NCBI RefSeq assembly: GCF_002282855.1
Contig: NZ_NRIR01000003.1
Span: forward strand, 372,001 to 436,000
Reading direction: 5' to 3'
Source of the DNA: Paraferrimonas sedimenticola
GTDB lineage: Bacteria > Pseudomonadota > Gammaproteobacteria > Enterobacterales > Shewanellaceae
Length of the DNA stretch: 64,000 nucleotides
A program made the position numbers and the translations under genes. Shown one piece after another: positions 7,823-16,978 of the stretch. The number at the start of each line of letters is the position of its first letter. Within the stretch, counting starts at the first letter, position 1. The notes below the pieces were generated by a model. The model was not told the DNA's origin and did not search any database. It saw only the letters and a program-made list of their open reading frames with translations.

Positions 7823-9255
7823 TGTGGTGGTTAGCGGTACACGAGCCCCAGCTCGAGCTCAACTACCTGCGCCGTGGCGAGTCAGAACAAGAGTGGCTCG
7901 AGCCGGCGGCATTAATGGCGGGTAAGCCGGCCAAAGTGATGCAAGCTAACTTGGCAGCCGCTAAGGCTGGGGTGAGTTTTGGCCAGAGCATGGCGACTGC
8001 CACTGCATTGGTGAGCGATCTGCGCTTGTACTCGGCTTACCCCGAGCTGTCTGACGAGAGCCTTAAGTGGCTGGCCCATTGGAGTTATCGCTTTAGCGCA
8101 CGCGTGTGTTTGCGCGAGCCGGGCTGCGTGCTGTTAGAAATTGGCTCGATGATCAAGCTGTTTGGCAGTATCGGCCAGCTACTGGATAACTACCGGCATG
8201 TGGCCGAGCTGCATTTACTCAATCCCAATTTGGCGATTGCCGATAATCCTTTAGCCGCCGAACTACTGGCGCGCAGTCACCAGCCTCAGCATCAATTGAG
8301 CCGACCTAAGGTGCAACAGGCTTTAGGGCGACTTGCGGTGGAGCAACTAGGGCTAGAGCCTAGTGCAGTGGCCAGCCTTAAAGGCATGGGCTTGACCCAT
8401 TTTCATGAGCTGCAAGCTTTGCCACAGGCGGAATTAGGCTTGCGCTTTGGCGGTGATTTAGTCGAGCTGGTGGCCAAGCTTAAAGGGCAACTGCCGCAAC
8501 CGCTTGAGTTTTACCAACCTCCACAGGGTTATCAGCGGCGTTTGCCCTTAAACCACGAAATTGAGCTGCTAAGCGTGCTTCAGTTTCCCTTGCAGCGCCT
8601 GCTGGGCGAGTTGCAGCTCTACCTGCAACAGCGCCAGTTGGCGGTGAATTGCTGGAAGCTTTGGCTCAAGTATCGCGACGGCGAGCAAGAGTGGCTGACG
8701 TTTGAATTGGCCTTTGCCGAGCATCAGGCCGCTAAGTTACTACAGCTGGCTCAATTGCAGCTAGAGCGCCATCAACTGACGGCACCTGTGATCGAAATGG
8801 GCATTAAGGTGGCTCGTTTTGGTGCGCTGCAGGGCAACAACAAAAGCTGGTTGCCGCAAAAGGGCAACTACGAAAAGCAACAGCTGGTGGCTCGATTGCA
8901 AGCGCGCTTGGGCGAGCAAAGGGTAAAAGGGCTAGGGCTGCAAGATCAGCACAGGCCAGAGCTGGCTTGGCAAACCCTGGCGGCGAATAACACAGAGCAA
9001 TCGCTTAGTACCAAAGTTAGCCCAGGGCAAAGGCCCAACTGGTTATTGCCTCAGGCTTTACCAATCAAACGTCAGCAACTCATGCTTCTGCGCGGCCCAG
9101 AGCGTATCGAGTCAGGCTGGTGGGACGAGCACTGGGTACAGCGAGATTACTATTTGGCCCGCCACGATAACGGCGCGCTGTGCTGGGTGTATCGCAGTGC
9201 CGATGCCCAAGATCAGCTGCAAAAGCAGTGGTTTGTTCACGGTTGGTTTGGTTGA
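7822..9255 (+). CDS. imuB: ImuB, catalytically inactive Y-family polymerase homologue
   Basis: 477 aa from the GTG at 7822, giving MWWLAVHEPQLELNYL, the normal ImuB beginning; a TTG at 7816 is also open. The Y-family acidic residues are missing: the usual DxDxFFA region reads AVHEPQLELN and the SIDE-type region reads VLLEIGSMIKLFG. This is standard for ImuB, which acts as a beta-clamp adaptor that recruits ImuA and DnaE2. The C-terminal GPERIESGWWDEHWVQRDYY and WFVHGWFG are hallmark ImuB segments; QQLMLL just before them is a candidate clamp-binding motif. Its stop overlaps the dnaE2 start (TGATG). Confidence 0.92.
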   Translation: MWWLAVHEPQLELNYLRRGESEQEWLEPAALMAGKPAKVMQANLAAAKAGVSFGQSMATATALVSDLRLYSAYPELSDESLKWLAHWSYRFSARVCLREPGCVLLEIGSMIKLFGSIGQLLDNYRHVAELHLLNPNLAIADNPLAAELLARSHQPQHQLSRPKVQQALGRLAVEQLGLEPSAVASLKGMGLTHFHELQALPQAELGLRFGGDLVELVAKLKGQLPQPLEFYQPPQGYQRRLPLNHEIELLSVLQFPLQRLLGELQLYLQQRQLAVNCWKLWLKYRDGEQEWLTFELAFAEHQAAKLLQLAQLQLERHQLTAPVIEMGIKVARFGALQGNNKSWLPQKGNYEKQQLVARLQARLGEQRVKGLGLQDQHRPELAWQTLAANNTEQSLSTKVSPGQRPNWLLPQALPIKRQQLMLLRGPERIESGWWDEHWVQRDYYLARHDNGALCWVYRSADAQDQLQKQWFVHGWFG

Positions 9256-12200
9256 TGTACGCCGAGCTTCATTGCATCAGTAATTTCAGTTTCCTTCGTG
9301 GCGCCTCGCAACCACAAGATTTGGTGCGTCGTGCCGCCGAGCTTAACTACCAAGCCATCGCCATTACCGACGAGTGCTCGCTCGCGGGCATTGTACGTGC
9401 CTGGGAGGCGGCCAAAGAGTGCGGCATTAAGCTGATTGTCGGTAGCGAGTTTCAACTGGCGGAAGGCTGTTTGGTGTTACTGGCGCGCAATCGCAAAGGC
9501 TATGGTCAGCTGTCATCCTTGATCAGTTTGGGACGAGTGCGCTCAGAAAAAGGTAACTACCAGCTCAGTCTTAGCGACTTTGAGCACAAGCTCAGCGACT
9601 GTTTATTGTTGTGGCGGCCAGCACAGGAATTGGCCGAGCCCGAAGCCGTGTTGCGCCAACTAAAGCGCTGGTTTGGCGAGCGGCTGTATCTTTTGATGGA
9701 GCGCCAATTGCAAAGCGGCGATAAACGTCGTTTGCAGCGCTTAAGCCAAATGGCGGCTGACTGTCGCGTCGCTTGTGTGGCGGCAGGGGATGTGCACATG
9801 CATCACAATCAATGCCAACCACTGCAAGATGTGCTTACCTGCATTCGCCACGGTACCAGTATCGATTTGGCCGGAAGCCTACTGCACCCCAATCGCGAGC
9901 GTTACTTAAAAAGCTTGTCGGCCTTGGCCAAGCGCTTTCCGCAAGACTGGCTTGAGACCAGTGTGTCGATTGCCAATCAGTGTAACTTTGAATTGGGTGA
10001 CCTTCGCTACGAGTATCCATCAGAGCTAGTGCCTGAGGGCATGAACGCCAGTCAGTATTTAACCCAAGAAACCTGGAAGGGCTACCAAAGACGCTTTCCC
10101 AACGGCGCCGACCCATCGGTACGCCAGCTGATTTGCAAAGAGCTAAAGCTGGTTATCGAAATGGGTTACGAGTATTTTTTCCTGACCATTTACGATCTGG
10201 TGCAGTTTGCCAAGTCTCGCCATATTTTGCATCAAGGCCGCGGCTCGGCGGCTAATTCTGTGGTGTGTTATTGCTTGGGGATCACCGAGGTTGACCCAAC
10301 TCAGGTCAATTTGCTGTTTGAGCGCTTTATTTCCAAAGAGCGCAACGAGCCGCCGGATATCGATGTGGACTTTGAGCACCAGCGTCGCGAAGAAGTGATT
10401 CAGTATCTGTACCAAAAATACGGCCGCGAACGGGCCGCATTAGCCGCGACTGTGATCAGCTATCGCTTCAAAAGCGCGATGCGCGATGTGGGCAAGGCCT
10501 TGGGCCTAGACGAGCAGTGGCTTGAGCGCTTGCTCAAAGGGGTCGACAGGCGCGATAAAGACAGTCGTTGGCAAGACCAGTTGCAAGCGCTTGGGGTGAG
10601 TGAGCAAAGCGATCGCGCTCGCCACTTAATTCCCTTGGTAGAGCAAATCTTGGGCTTTCCCCGTCACTTATCTCAGCACGTGGGCGGCTTTGTGATTTCG
10701 CGAGGACCTTTATCTGAGCTGGTGCCTATCGAGAATGCGGCAATGGCGGATCGCACCGTGATCCAATGGGACAAGGACGACTTAGAAGCCTTAGGCCTGC
10801 TCAAAGTGGACGTATTGGCCTTGGGCATGCTTAGCGCCATTCGCCGTACTTTTGATTTGCTGAGTGACTTCCACGGTAAGCACTTTGGCATGGACACGGT
10901 CGAGCGCGAGCAGGCCGAGGTGTATCGCATGCTGCAAAAGGGCGACAGTGTTGGCGTATTCCAAATTGAATCCCGCGCCCAAACCAATATGCTGCCAAGA
11001 CTTAAGCCCGCGTGTTATTACGATTTGGTGATTCAAATTGCGATTGTGCGTCCAGGGCCGATTCAAGGGGACATGGTGCATCCTTACCTGCGTCGACGCA
11101 AAGGCCTCGAAGCGGTGACCTATCCCAGCGTGGAAGTGCAAGGGGTGCTTGAGCGCACTCTGGGCGTACCGATTTTCCAGGAACAAGTGATCAAGCTGGC
11201 GATGGTGGCCGCAGGCTTTAGCGCCGGTGAGGCCGACCAACTGCGTCGGGCCATGGCCAGTTGGAAGCGCAATGGCCGATTAGAGCAGTTCGAGCGCAAG
11301 CTCCTTAAAGGCATGGCGCAAAAGGGCTATTCCGAGCGCTTTGCGCGTCAGCTCTACCAACAGATTTTGGGCTTTGGCGGCTATGGTTTTCCCGAATCTC
11401 ACTCCGCCAGTTTTGCCTTACTGGCTTATGTGTCGGCTTATTTGAAGTATCACCATCCCGCTGCTTTTTGCTGTGGCTTACTCAACAGCCAACCCATGGG
11501 CTTTTACACCCCGTCGCAATTGCTACAAGACGCCCAGCGCCACGGGGTAGAAGTGCGTCCGGTGGATATCAACCAAAGCGATTGGGATCATAGCCTTGAG
11601 CCCAACAATCACAACCAAGCTTGTATTCGCCTGGGTTTTCGCATCGTCAAAGGCTTGTCGCAGGCTGCGGTTGAGCAACTGCTGCAAGCCCGCCCCGAAC
11701 AAGGGTTTACTCGAACCGAGCAAGTGCTGGAGCTTGGCCTTAAGCGCAACGAACTGGCGGCGCTAACCGCTTCCGATGCGCTAAAACCACTGGCAGGGCA
11801 CAGGCATCAGGCACGCTGGGAAATGGCAGCCTATCAGCCTGACTTGCCGCTGTTTGCCGAGGAGCATAGCCAAGTGGCTGAAGCCAAGCCAAGACAGGCG
11901 CTTAGTGGCGGGGTTGAGCTTAAACAAGAGTCCAGCGCGCAAGCCATGTTTAGCGACTATGCCCATTTGGGACTAACTCTTGGCGAGCATCCTATGAGCT
12001 TGTTACGTCAACTGAATCGGCTTAAGGGTTGTTATCGCTCCGACGAGCTTGCCCAGTGTCGCAATAATCAATTAGTGACTGTGGCAGGCTTAGTGGTTGG
12101 CCGGCAACGACCGGGTACCGCCAGCGGGGTTACTTTTGTGACCCTTGAAGATGAGGTGGGCAATGTGAATGTGATTGTGTGGGCGGCGACGGCTAAAGCT

Positions 12201-12350
12201 CAACGAGTGCCGTTTTTGACCGCTAAGGTACTTAAAGTTAGAGGGCACTTAGAGACAGCGGAAGGAGTCATTCATTTGGTGGCAGGCCAGCTTATCGACA
12301 TCAGCCATGAGTGTGATGCGCTCGAGCTAAGTTCGCGAGATTTTCGCTAG
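9255..12350 (+). CDS. dnaE2: DnaE2 (ImuC), error-prone DNA polymerase III alpha
   Basis: 1031 aa from the ATG at 9255. Order of parts: PHP domain at the N-terminus (ELHCISNFSFLRGAS, AITDECSLAGI), polymerase core with the catalytic PDIDVDF motif and the HQGRGSAANS and FQEQVIKLAM blocks, helix-hairpin-helix region, and an OB fold near the C-terminus (VTVAGLVVGRQRPGT). The length and the missing C-terminal tau-binding extension fit DnaE2 rather than the replicative DnaE (~1160 aa). It performs translesion synthesis with ImuA and ImuB after DNA damage. Its 3' end overlaps the convergent LysR gene by 4 bp. Confidence 0.95.
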   Translation: MYAELHCISNFSFLRGASQPQDLVRRAAELNYQAIAITDECSLAGIVRAWEAAKECGIKLIVGSEFQLAEGCLVLLARNRKGYGQLSSLISLGRVRSEKGNYQLSLSDFEHKLSDCLLLWRPAQELAEPEAVLRQLKRWFGERLYLLMERQLQSGDKRRLQRLSQMAADCRVACVAAGDVHMHHNQCQPLQDVLTCIRHGTSIDLAGSLLHPNRERYLKSLSALAKRFPQDWLETSVSIANQCNFELGDLRYEYPSELVPEGMNASQYLTQETWKGYQRRFPNGADPSVRQLICKELKLVIEMGYEYFFLTIYDLVQFAKSRHILHQGRGSAANSVVCYCLGITEVDPTQVNLLFERFISKERNEPPDIDVDFEHQRREEVIQYLYQKYGRERAALAATVISYRFKSAMRDVGKALGLDEQWLERLLKGVDRRDKDSRWQDQLQALGVSEQSDRARHLIPLVEQILGFPRHLSQHVGGFVISRGPLSELVPIENAAMADRTVIQWDKDDLEALGLLKVDVLALGMLSAIRRTFDLLSDFHGKHFGMDTVEREQAEVYRMLQKGDSVGVFQIESRAQTNMLPRLKPACYYDLVIQIAIVRPGPIQGDMVHPYLRRRKGLEAVTYPSVEVQGVLERTLGVPIFQEQVIKLAMVAAGFSAGEADQLRRAMASWKRNGRLEQFERKLLKGMAQKGYSERFARQLYQQILGFGGYGFPESHSASFALLAYVSAYLKYHHPAAFCCGLLNSQPMGFYTPSQLLQDAQRHGVEVRPVDINQSDWDHSLEPNNHNQACIRLGFRIVKGLSQAAVEQLLQARPEQGFTRTEQVLELGLKRNELAALTASDALKPLAGHRHQARWEMAAYQPDLPLFAEEHSQVAEAKPRQALSGGVELKQESSAQAMFSDYAHLGLTLGEHPMSLLRQLNRLKGCYRSDELAQCRNNQLVTVAGLVVGRQRPGTASGVTFVTLEDEVGNVNVIVWAATAKAQRVPFLTAKVLKVRGHLETAEGVIHLVAGQLIDISHECDALELSSRDFR

Positions 12351-13249
12351 CTCTGAGGGGATTCAAGCCCGTGCTGAGCCAAAATAATCTTTTCCATCAG
12401 CTGCGCAGCTGGACCCAAGTTATCGCGATCGGGCACCACCAAACTCATGGTGGCCTGACGTTCAGTGGAGCCGGTTAGAGTCAATCGCGTCAGTTGGCGC
12501 GAGTCCACCAGAGGCTGAGCCATGTCTTGCGGTAGCCAACAAAACCCCAATCCTTTTTTTAAAGCGACCAAGGCCTCGTGAAAATTGGAGAAGGTCCAGC
12601 GTTGTTCAGACTTGAGCCAGCCCACACGATCTTCCGGGTGGCTACCACTGTCACGCACGACTAATTGCAGTGCTTGAGTCAGTTCGCTCTCTAATAGCGG
12701 CTGGGGTCGACTGGCCAAAGGGTGATGAGGATGACAAACCAGCCACAATTGGCAAGGCATTAAGGGCTGGTAAGAGTAGCCAGAGGGCGGGGTGGCGGTA
12801 ATCGCCAAATCAACACTTTGGGATTCTATGCAATCGACACTGCCCGACAGCACGGTATCAATTACGGTAATGCGCGTCCCTCGACCTTCCGGATGGAACT
12901 CATTCAAGGCGCAAACCAACTGTTGCATGGGGTAAAGCACCTCTCGGCTGATTCGAATTTCTGGCTCCCAACCTTGCTCCATTTTGTTGGCCAGTTGTTC
13001 CAGCGCGGCCGCACTACTACTGAGCTCGCGAGAACGACGCAATAACACTTCGCCTTGTGGCGTTAGCTGGGCTTTGCGGCCCACAACTTCTAGCAATTGC
13101 ACACCCAGTTGGTCCTGCATTTTAGCGACTGCGTGATTGAGCGAAGATTGGCTTTTGTTGAGTGCTTTGGCGGCGTGCGCGTATCCGCCATAGTCGACCA
13201 CAGCTTGCAATATGCGCCATTGCTCTAGGGTGACTCGAGTGCGGTACAT
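12347..13249 (-). CDS. LysR-family transcriptional regulator
   Basis: 300 aa from the ATG at 13249, which has AGAAGGAA at a good spacing; a GTG at 13267 overlaps that site and is unlikely. The helix-turn-helix is typical (LEQWRILQAVVDYGGYAHAAKALNKSQSSLNHAVAKMQDQLG), followed by a standard effector domain. There is no divergent neighbour within 150 bp: the gene upstream runs in the same direction. A 15-bp inverted repeat lies in the gap at 13361-13398. Target and effector are unknown. Confidence 0.9.
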   Translation of the reverse strand: MYRTRVTLEQWRILQAVVDYGGYAHAAKALNKSQSSLNHAVAKMQDQLGVQLLEVVGRKAQLTPQGEVLLRRSRELSSSAAALEQLANKMEQGWEPEIRISREVLYPMQQLVCALNEFHPEGRGTRITVIDTVLSGSVDCIESQSVDLAITATPPSGYSYQPLMPCQLWLVCHPHHPLASRPQPLLESELTQALQLVVRDSGSHPEDRVGWLKSEQRWTFSNFHEALVALKKGLGFCWLPQDMAQPLVDSRQLTRLTLTGSTERQATMSLVVPDRDNLGPAAQLMEKIILAQHGLESPQS

Positions 13250-13360
13250 GGGCGAATTCCTTCTCACTAATTCGAATGGTCGCGGCCATTATTGGCGTTA
13301 ACTGTTCGCAACCGCTAATTAGTATAAAAGGAAACTGGTCGAAATATAACCGTTAAATGC

Positions 13361-13398
13361 CAGATATGCCGAATATTTTACTGTATTCGGCATATCTG
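13361..13398. repeat. Perfect 15-bp inverted repeat with 8-nt loop
   Basis: CAGATATGCCGAATA and its exact complement flank the loop TTTTACTG. It begins 9 bp after the stop of the exported-protein gene at 13407. No T-tract follows on the minus strand, so it is not a textbook terminator. It may act as a 3' stabilising hairpin or a Rho-independent-like terminator for the envelope cluster, or as an operator for the LysR gene. Confidence 0.8.
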
Positions 13399-13406
13399 CT
13401 TAAGGA

Positions 13407-14471
13407 TTACTTGGATTTTACTTGTTTTGGTAGGTATTTCTGCGTTTGTTTGAGTTTTGCCAGATGAGGGCCTGGATGGAGCTCGCCAGTCCAACCCAAT
13501 AGCATCATGGCCAACATGTTTCTGTGCTCTCCGCTGGCGTAGCTAATTCTGCCGGAGATCGAAGGAATGAATTGAGCCTGCTCATCAAAACTACCGATAA
13601 TGTGGTTACGCGTTTTCGAGACCACAGGGTGATCCTCTTTACCGGCGAGCAAAAAACTCACACCTACTTCAGCAATAATGTCATCGGTACCATCTTTGAT
13701 GATCCGCTCAATGTTGGCTTCAAAGTAATCCAATATCCAAGCGAACTCTTTGGCGTCTACCGGCTTTTGATAATAGCCAGAAGCGGCAAATACAAAATGA
13801 GTTAGGCCGTAGACTTTGTTTCGAAATTGTTTCTTGTCTAACTGCTCATCTTGCTCGTTTGGATACACAGCATTAAACGCCTTGGTATAGGTGTCTAGAT
13901 AGTCGCGCACGCCCAATTGCTTGGCCCAGTAGACATAATTAATCAACTGCGCCGCCCAGGACTTGATCATGGCAGGATCGGTTAGAGCCGGTTCAAAGTC
14001 GTAGCGTTTAAGGACTTCGATAAGCAGCTGATGACAAGGCCCAGTTAAGCCAAACTCGTCGATGCGACTGGCGTATCTGAGCAGCGCATCGGTATAGAAA
14101 ACAAACTCAGGCCAAGGTTTGAGCGCGGCTTTACGGGCTTTTGCACGCGGACCTTTGCCAAGCTTTGAAATCATGTCGTTTGAGGTTGCCTCAACGAAAG
14201 ACAACTCGTTGGCCTGGCAGGCGTAAAAGCTCTGTGCTTCGGTAACAGTGAACAAGTCAACTAGCGCGGCTTGGGTGTACTTGGGATCGCCATGCAAACG
14301 CCACATGCGAATGCCGTAGTGCCCTTGGACGCGAGGAGGTAACTGATACAGTCGGCTCTCTAAGGTTTGTTGAATGCCTTGGTATACCTCATCAGCGCTG
14401 AGTTGCTGCGCTTTTACCGGAGTAGCGCACAGAGCAAGGCTGGTTAGCAGTATGGGAATCAGAAATTTCAT
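13407..14471 (-). CDS. Exported protein of unknown function, last gene of the envelope ligase cluster
   Basis: 354 aa with a clear signal peptide (residues 1-21, cleavage after VKA). The mature part is mostly alpha-helical by inspection, rich in aromatic and charged residues (PPRVQGHYGIRMWRLHGD, YVYWAKQLGVRDYLDTY, SYASGEHRNMLAMMLLGW). I recall similar proteins labelled DUF3541 in Vibrio/Shewanella, but cannot confirm this. AAAGGA precedes the ATG. The 5' end overlaps the 3' end of the M3-like gene by 80 bp in another frame, so translation of the two may be coupled. Periplasmic location is expected. Confidence 0.7.
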   Translation of the reverse strand: MKFLIPILLTSLALCATPVKAQQLSADEVYQGIQQTLESRLYQLPPRVQGHYGIRMWRLHGDPKYTQAALVDLFTVTEAQSFYACQANELSFVEATSNDMISKLGKGPRAKARKAALKPWPEFVFYTDALLRYASRIDEFGLTGPCHQLLIEVLKRYDFEPALTDPAMIKSWAAQLINYVYWAKQLGVRDYLDTYTKAFNAVYPNEQDEQLDKKQFRNKVYGLTHFVFAASGYYQKPVDAKEFAWILDYFEANIERIIKDGTDDIIAEVGVSFLLAGKEDHPVVSKTRNHIIGSFDEQAQFIPSISGRISYASGEHRNMLAMMLLGWTGELHPGPHLAKLKQTQKYLPKQVKSK

Positions 14472-16062
14472 TCAGCATCCTTTGATTAATTTGTGGGGGT
14501 GAGCTCAAGCCCACCAGTTGTTGAAATTGTTTGGTTAAACCCGCGCCATTGGCGTTGACAAACAGGGTGTTGAAAATACTGTCCAGCGGCAGGCATTGGT
14601 TTTGATGGCGCAAGGCTAGCCAACGCCCAGCATCCTGAGCCCACAGGCTTTGATATACATTGGCGCCAAGCCGTGCCTGGCTAGCAAAGCGAAGTTCGAC
14701 TTCTGGTGCACTTTCACCAAATCGCTTGGAAAATAAGTCTGTAGGGCGCTCCAATTGGCTGTGATTATCGGTGAGTGCTTGTAAGGCTCTGGCGTTGTGC
14801 AGATTGCGTCTTGAGTCGAATTGAGCCTGCGTCAGCCCAAATCTTGGCTGCCACATGGCCGATAGCCAATAACTGGCTAAATGGCTGGCCTCTGCGTGTA
14901 GACCGATGCGGTTATTCCAGTAAAAACGACTACCGGCTGCAAGCGACTTTAACGCACGTGCAATTGCCATGTGATATTTGTGCTGCTGCCTGGCCAACGA
15001 GATGTTCGCTGGCGCTTGTAGCTCGACCACGCCGACTTGAACACCCACTATGCTTTGGCGAATCACCCAGCTACCAATATCACCGTCTTGCCAATTGACT
15101 CTAAGCTCGCCAAGTAATCGCTGCTCGAGCCAGACTCGAAAGTAGTTGTCCTGCAAGCCCTCCAAGCGCAAACCAAGTTCTTCTGCAGTATCGGTTAACA
15201 CCTGTATAGAATCCGAAGTCTCGCTTAACTCAGAGTCTTGTTTGAGTAATCTTGCCAATTGCCAAGGGGCAGCGGCATGGTCTTTCGAATAGCTCGCCAG
15301 TAAATACTGATACACCCAGTCAACCTCGCTGAGCCAATTGCGGCTGAGTTGGTGTTCGGCCACTTCACGGTAGCCTGCGCGTTTTGCTTGTTCGCGTTGC
15401 TGCTGATAAATTCGCGCTAACAGCTGTTCGACCGCATCACCGCCTCTGAGTTGGTAGGCTTGCCAAACCGTTCGTCGACAGTTTTCATCCGCTTGGTTTA
15501 TTAAATAGCTCGGCACTTGCGCCATGCTGATGCTGTTGTCGCTGAGCTGACAGTCGATTTTAGTAAGGTCGATTTTGGCGCGACTGGCCTTTAGGCGGGC
15601 TCTGAACTCGGCAAATTGGCTGAGTTGAGCAAGGGGTTGCTGATTGAGTGCGTCTTTTTGGTAGAGTTGCAACCATCGCTTGGCCAAGTTGGCAAACTCT
15701 GGATTGGATGACGCTTTGAGCCGCTCGGGCCAACCTTCGCGCAGTAACTGTTGCAATCGTTGCTTGTGTTGGCTGGCAATGCGCTGCTGGCAGGCCAGCA
15801 ACAGCCCGTGCTGGTCTCGAGAGAAGTGACTTCCCCATCGTGATTTTTGATAGTCGATAGCATCGCTTAAGTTGTAGCGAGCGAGGTCGGCCCGCTCCAG
15901 TAAAACCAGATTTTCAGTTAAAGATTGATTTGGATCGAAAGAAACAGGCGCTAAGGTTAGCGCCCGGCATTGTTGCAGTAGGTTGTCCAGTGGAGCGCTG
16001 GTTGCCCAGGCGCTCCAAAGCAGGCTAAATGCCAGAGTCAGGATTGAAGTGCTTTTTGACAT
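14392..16062 (-). CDS. Exported M3-peptidase-like protein with degenerate zinc site
   Basis: 556 aa from the ATG at 16062, which gives a normal signal peptide (MSKSTSILTLAFSLLWSAWATSAP); the reading frame is open further upstream but has no support. Several parts look like M3 oligopeptidases: RRTVWQAYQLRGGDAVEQLL at ~196-215, AGYREVAEHQLSRNWL at ~229-244, and HAEASHLASYWL at ~389-400, comparable to the family's VExPSQxxExW. The zinc motif HExxH appears to be replaced by HKYHM (361-365), so the protein is probably inactive. It overlaps the ATP-grasp gene upstream by 38 bp and the next gene by 80 bp. The family call is by eye and moderate. Confidence 0.55.
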   Translation of the reverse strand: MSKSTSILTLAFSLLWSAWATSAPLDNLLQQCRALTLAPVSFDPNQSLTENLVLLERADLARYNLSDAIDYQKSRWGSHFSRDQHGLLLACQQRIASQHKQRLQQLLREGWPERLKASSNPEFANLAKRWLQLYQKDALNQQPLAQLSQFAEFRARLKASRAKIDLTKIDCQLSDNSISMAQVPSYLINQADENCRRTVWQAYQLRGGDAVEQLLARIYQQQREQAKRAGYREVAEHQLSRNWLSEVDWVYQYLLASYSKDHAAAPWQLARLLKQDSELSETSDSIQVLTDTAEELGLRLEGLQDNYFRVWLEQRLLGELRVNWQDGDIGSWVIRQSIVGVQVGVVELQAPANISLARQQHKYHMAIARALKSLAAGSRFYWNNRIGLHAEASHLASYWLSAMWQPRFGLTQAQFDSRRNLHNARALQALTDNHSQLERPTDLFSKRFGESAPEVELRFASQARLGANVYQSLWAQDAGRWLALRHQNQCLPLDSIFNTLFVNANGAGLTKQFQQLVGLSSPPQINQRMLNEISDSHTANQPCSVRYSGKSAATQR

Positions 16063-16978
16063 AAGCAATGCGTTCTTCCACTGGCACTGGGACATCCCCG
16101 AGCGATTGGATTTGCTTGAGTCGCGGTAAAATCCCTCTGGCATTGGCGGTTTGAATCGCAAGCCCTGGACGCGCGTTGAGCTCTAATAACTGCGGTCCAT
16201 GTTCAACGTCCAACACCATGTCAGTGCCTAGGTAGCCCAGCCCCGACATCTCGTAGCAACCCGCTGCTGTGGTCATTAAACGATCCCAGTGAGGCACTTG
16301 AATGTCCGTTAACTTCTTGCCGGTATCTGGGTGGAGGTCGATAGGGCGGTCATACTGCACCGCGTGTAGCCCTTTGCCAGTGACCAAATCTAAGCCAACC
16401 CCAACCGCACCTTGGTGCAAGTTGGCTTTGCCGTCGGATGCGTGCGTCGACAACCGCAGCATGCCCATGATGGGATAACCTTTAAACACGATCAAACGTA
16501 TGTCGGGCACGCCCTCAAAGGAATAGCCATCAAACACAGGGTCAAATTGAATCAAGTCCTCAACCACAGCCACGTCGGTCTTGCCACCAAGAGTGAACAG
16601 ACCGCTGAGCACGTTTGAACAGTGGCGGTCCATCTCTGACGGTGTGACTTCATCGCCACTAGGCTTGTAAAAACGCCCGTCTTCGACGTGGGTAATCACC
16701 AAAATGCCTTTGCCACCAGAGCCTTGTGCGGGCTTTATCACAAACCCTTTTTTACCTTTAACCATATCTGGTAGACCAGAGATTTCCGGTTGCTGGCGAA
16801 TTACCCCAATTAGGCCTGGAGTGGCAATGTCATTTTTAAGCGCCAATTGTTTGGTCATCAGTTTGTCGTCGACCAATTTGTACAAGTGACGAGGATTGTA
16901 CTTACCAATGAAGTCAATGTTGCGCTTGTTCATCCCTAAGACGCCTTTGCGCGCTAGCGTCTTAGGATTGGCGAACAT
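16025..16978 (-). CDS. RimK-related ATP-grasp ligase (alpha-L-glutamate ligase-like)
   Basis: 317 aa. The ATP-grasp fold is clear: GFVIKPAQGSGGKGILVIT (residues ~78-96) is the nucleotide-binding beta-hairpin loop, and VLDVEHGPQLLELNARPGL near the C-terminus carries the Mg-binding E and N. Length and sequence fit the RimK-related group whose genes sit beside an inactive transglutaminase and a retropepsin-like protease. Related enzymes join amino acids to a carboxylate using ATP; the substrate here is unknown. It is cytoplasmic, with no signal peptide. Its ATG overlaps the stop of the 7TM gene upstream (TAATG), so translation is probably coupled. Confidence 0.88.
   Translation of the reverse strand: MFANPKTLARKGVLGMNKRNIDFIGKYNPRHLYKLVDDKLMTKQLALKNDIATPGLIGVIRQQPEISGLPDMVKGKKGFVIKPAQGSGGKGILVITHVEDGRFYKPSGDEVTPSEMDRHCSNVLSGLFTLGGKTDVAVVEDLIQFDPVFDGYSFEGVPDIRLIVFKGYPIMGMLRLSTHASDGKANLHQGAVGVGLDLVTGKGLHAVQYDRPIDLHPDTGKKLTDIQVPHWDRLMTTAAGCYEMSGLGYLGTDMVLDVEHGPQLLELNARPGLAIQTANARGILPRLKQIQSLGDVPVPVEERIAYVKKHFNPDSGI

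Noticed and set aside
14392-14471. Programmed frameshift joining the M3-like and next genes
   Set aside because: The second gene has its own ribosome site and signal peptide, and I see no slippery sequence.
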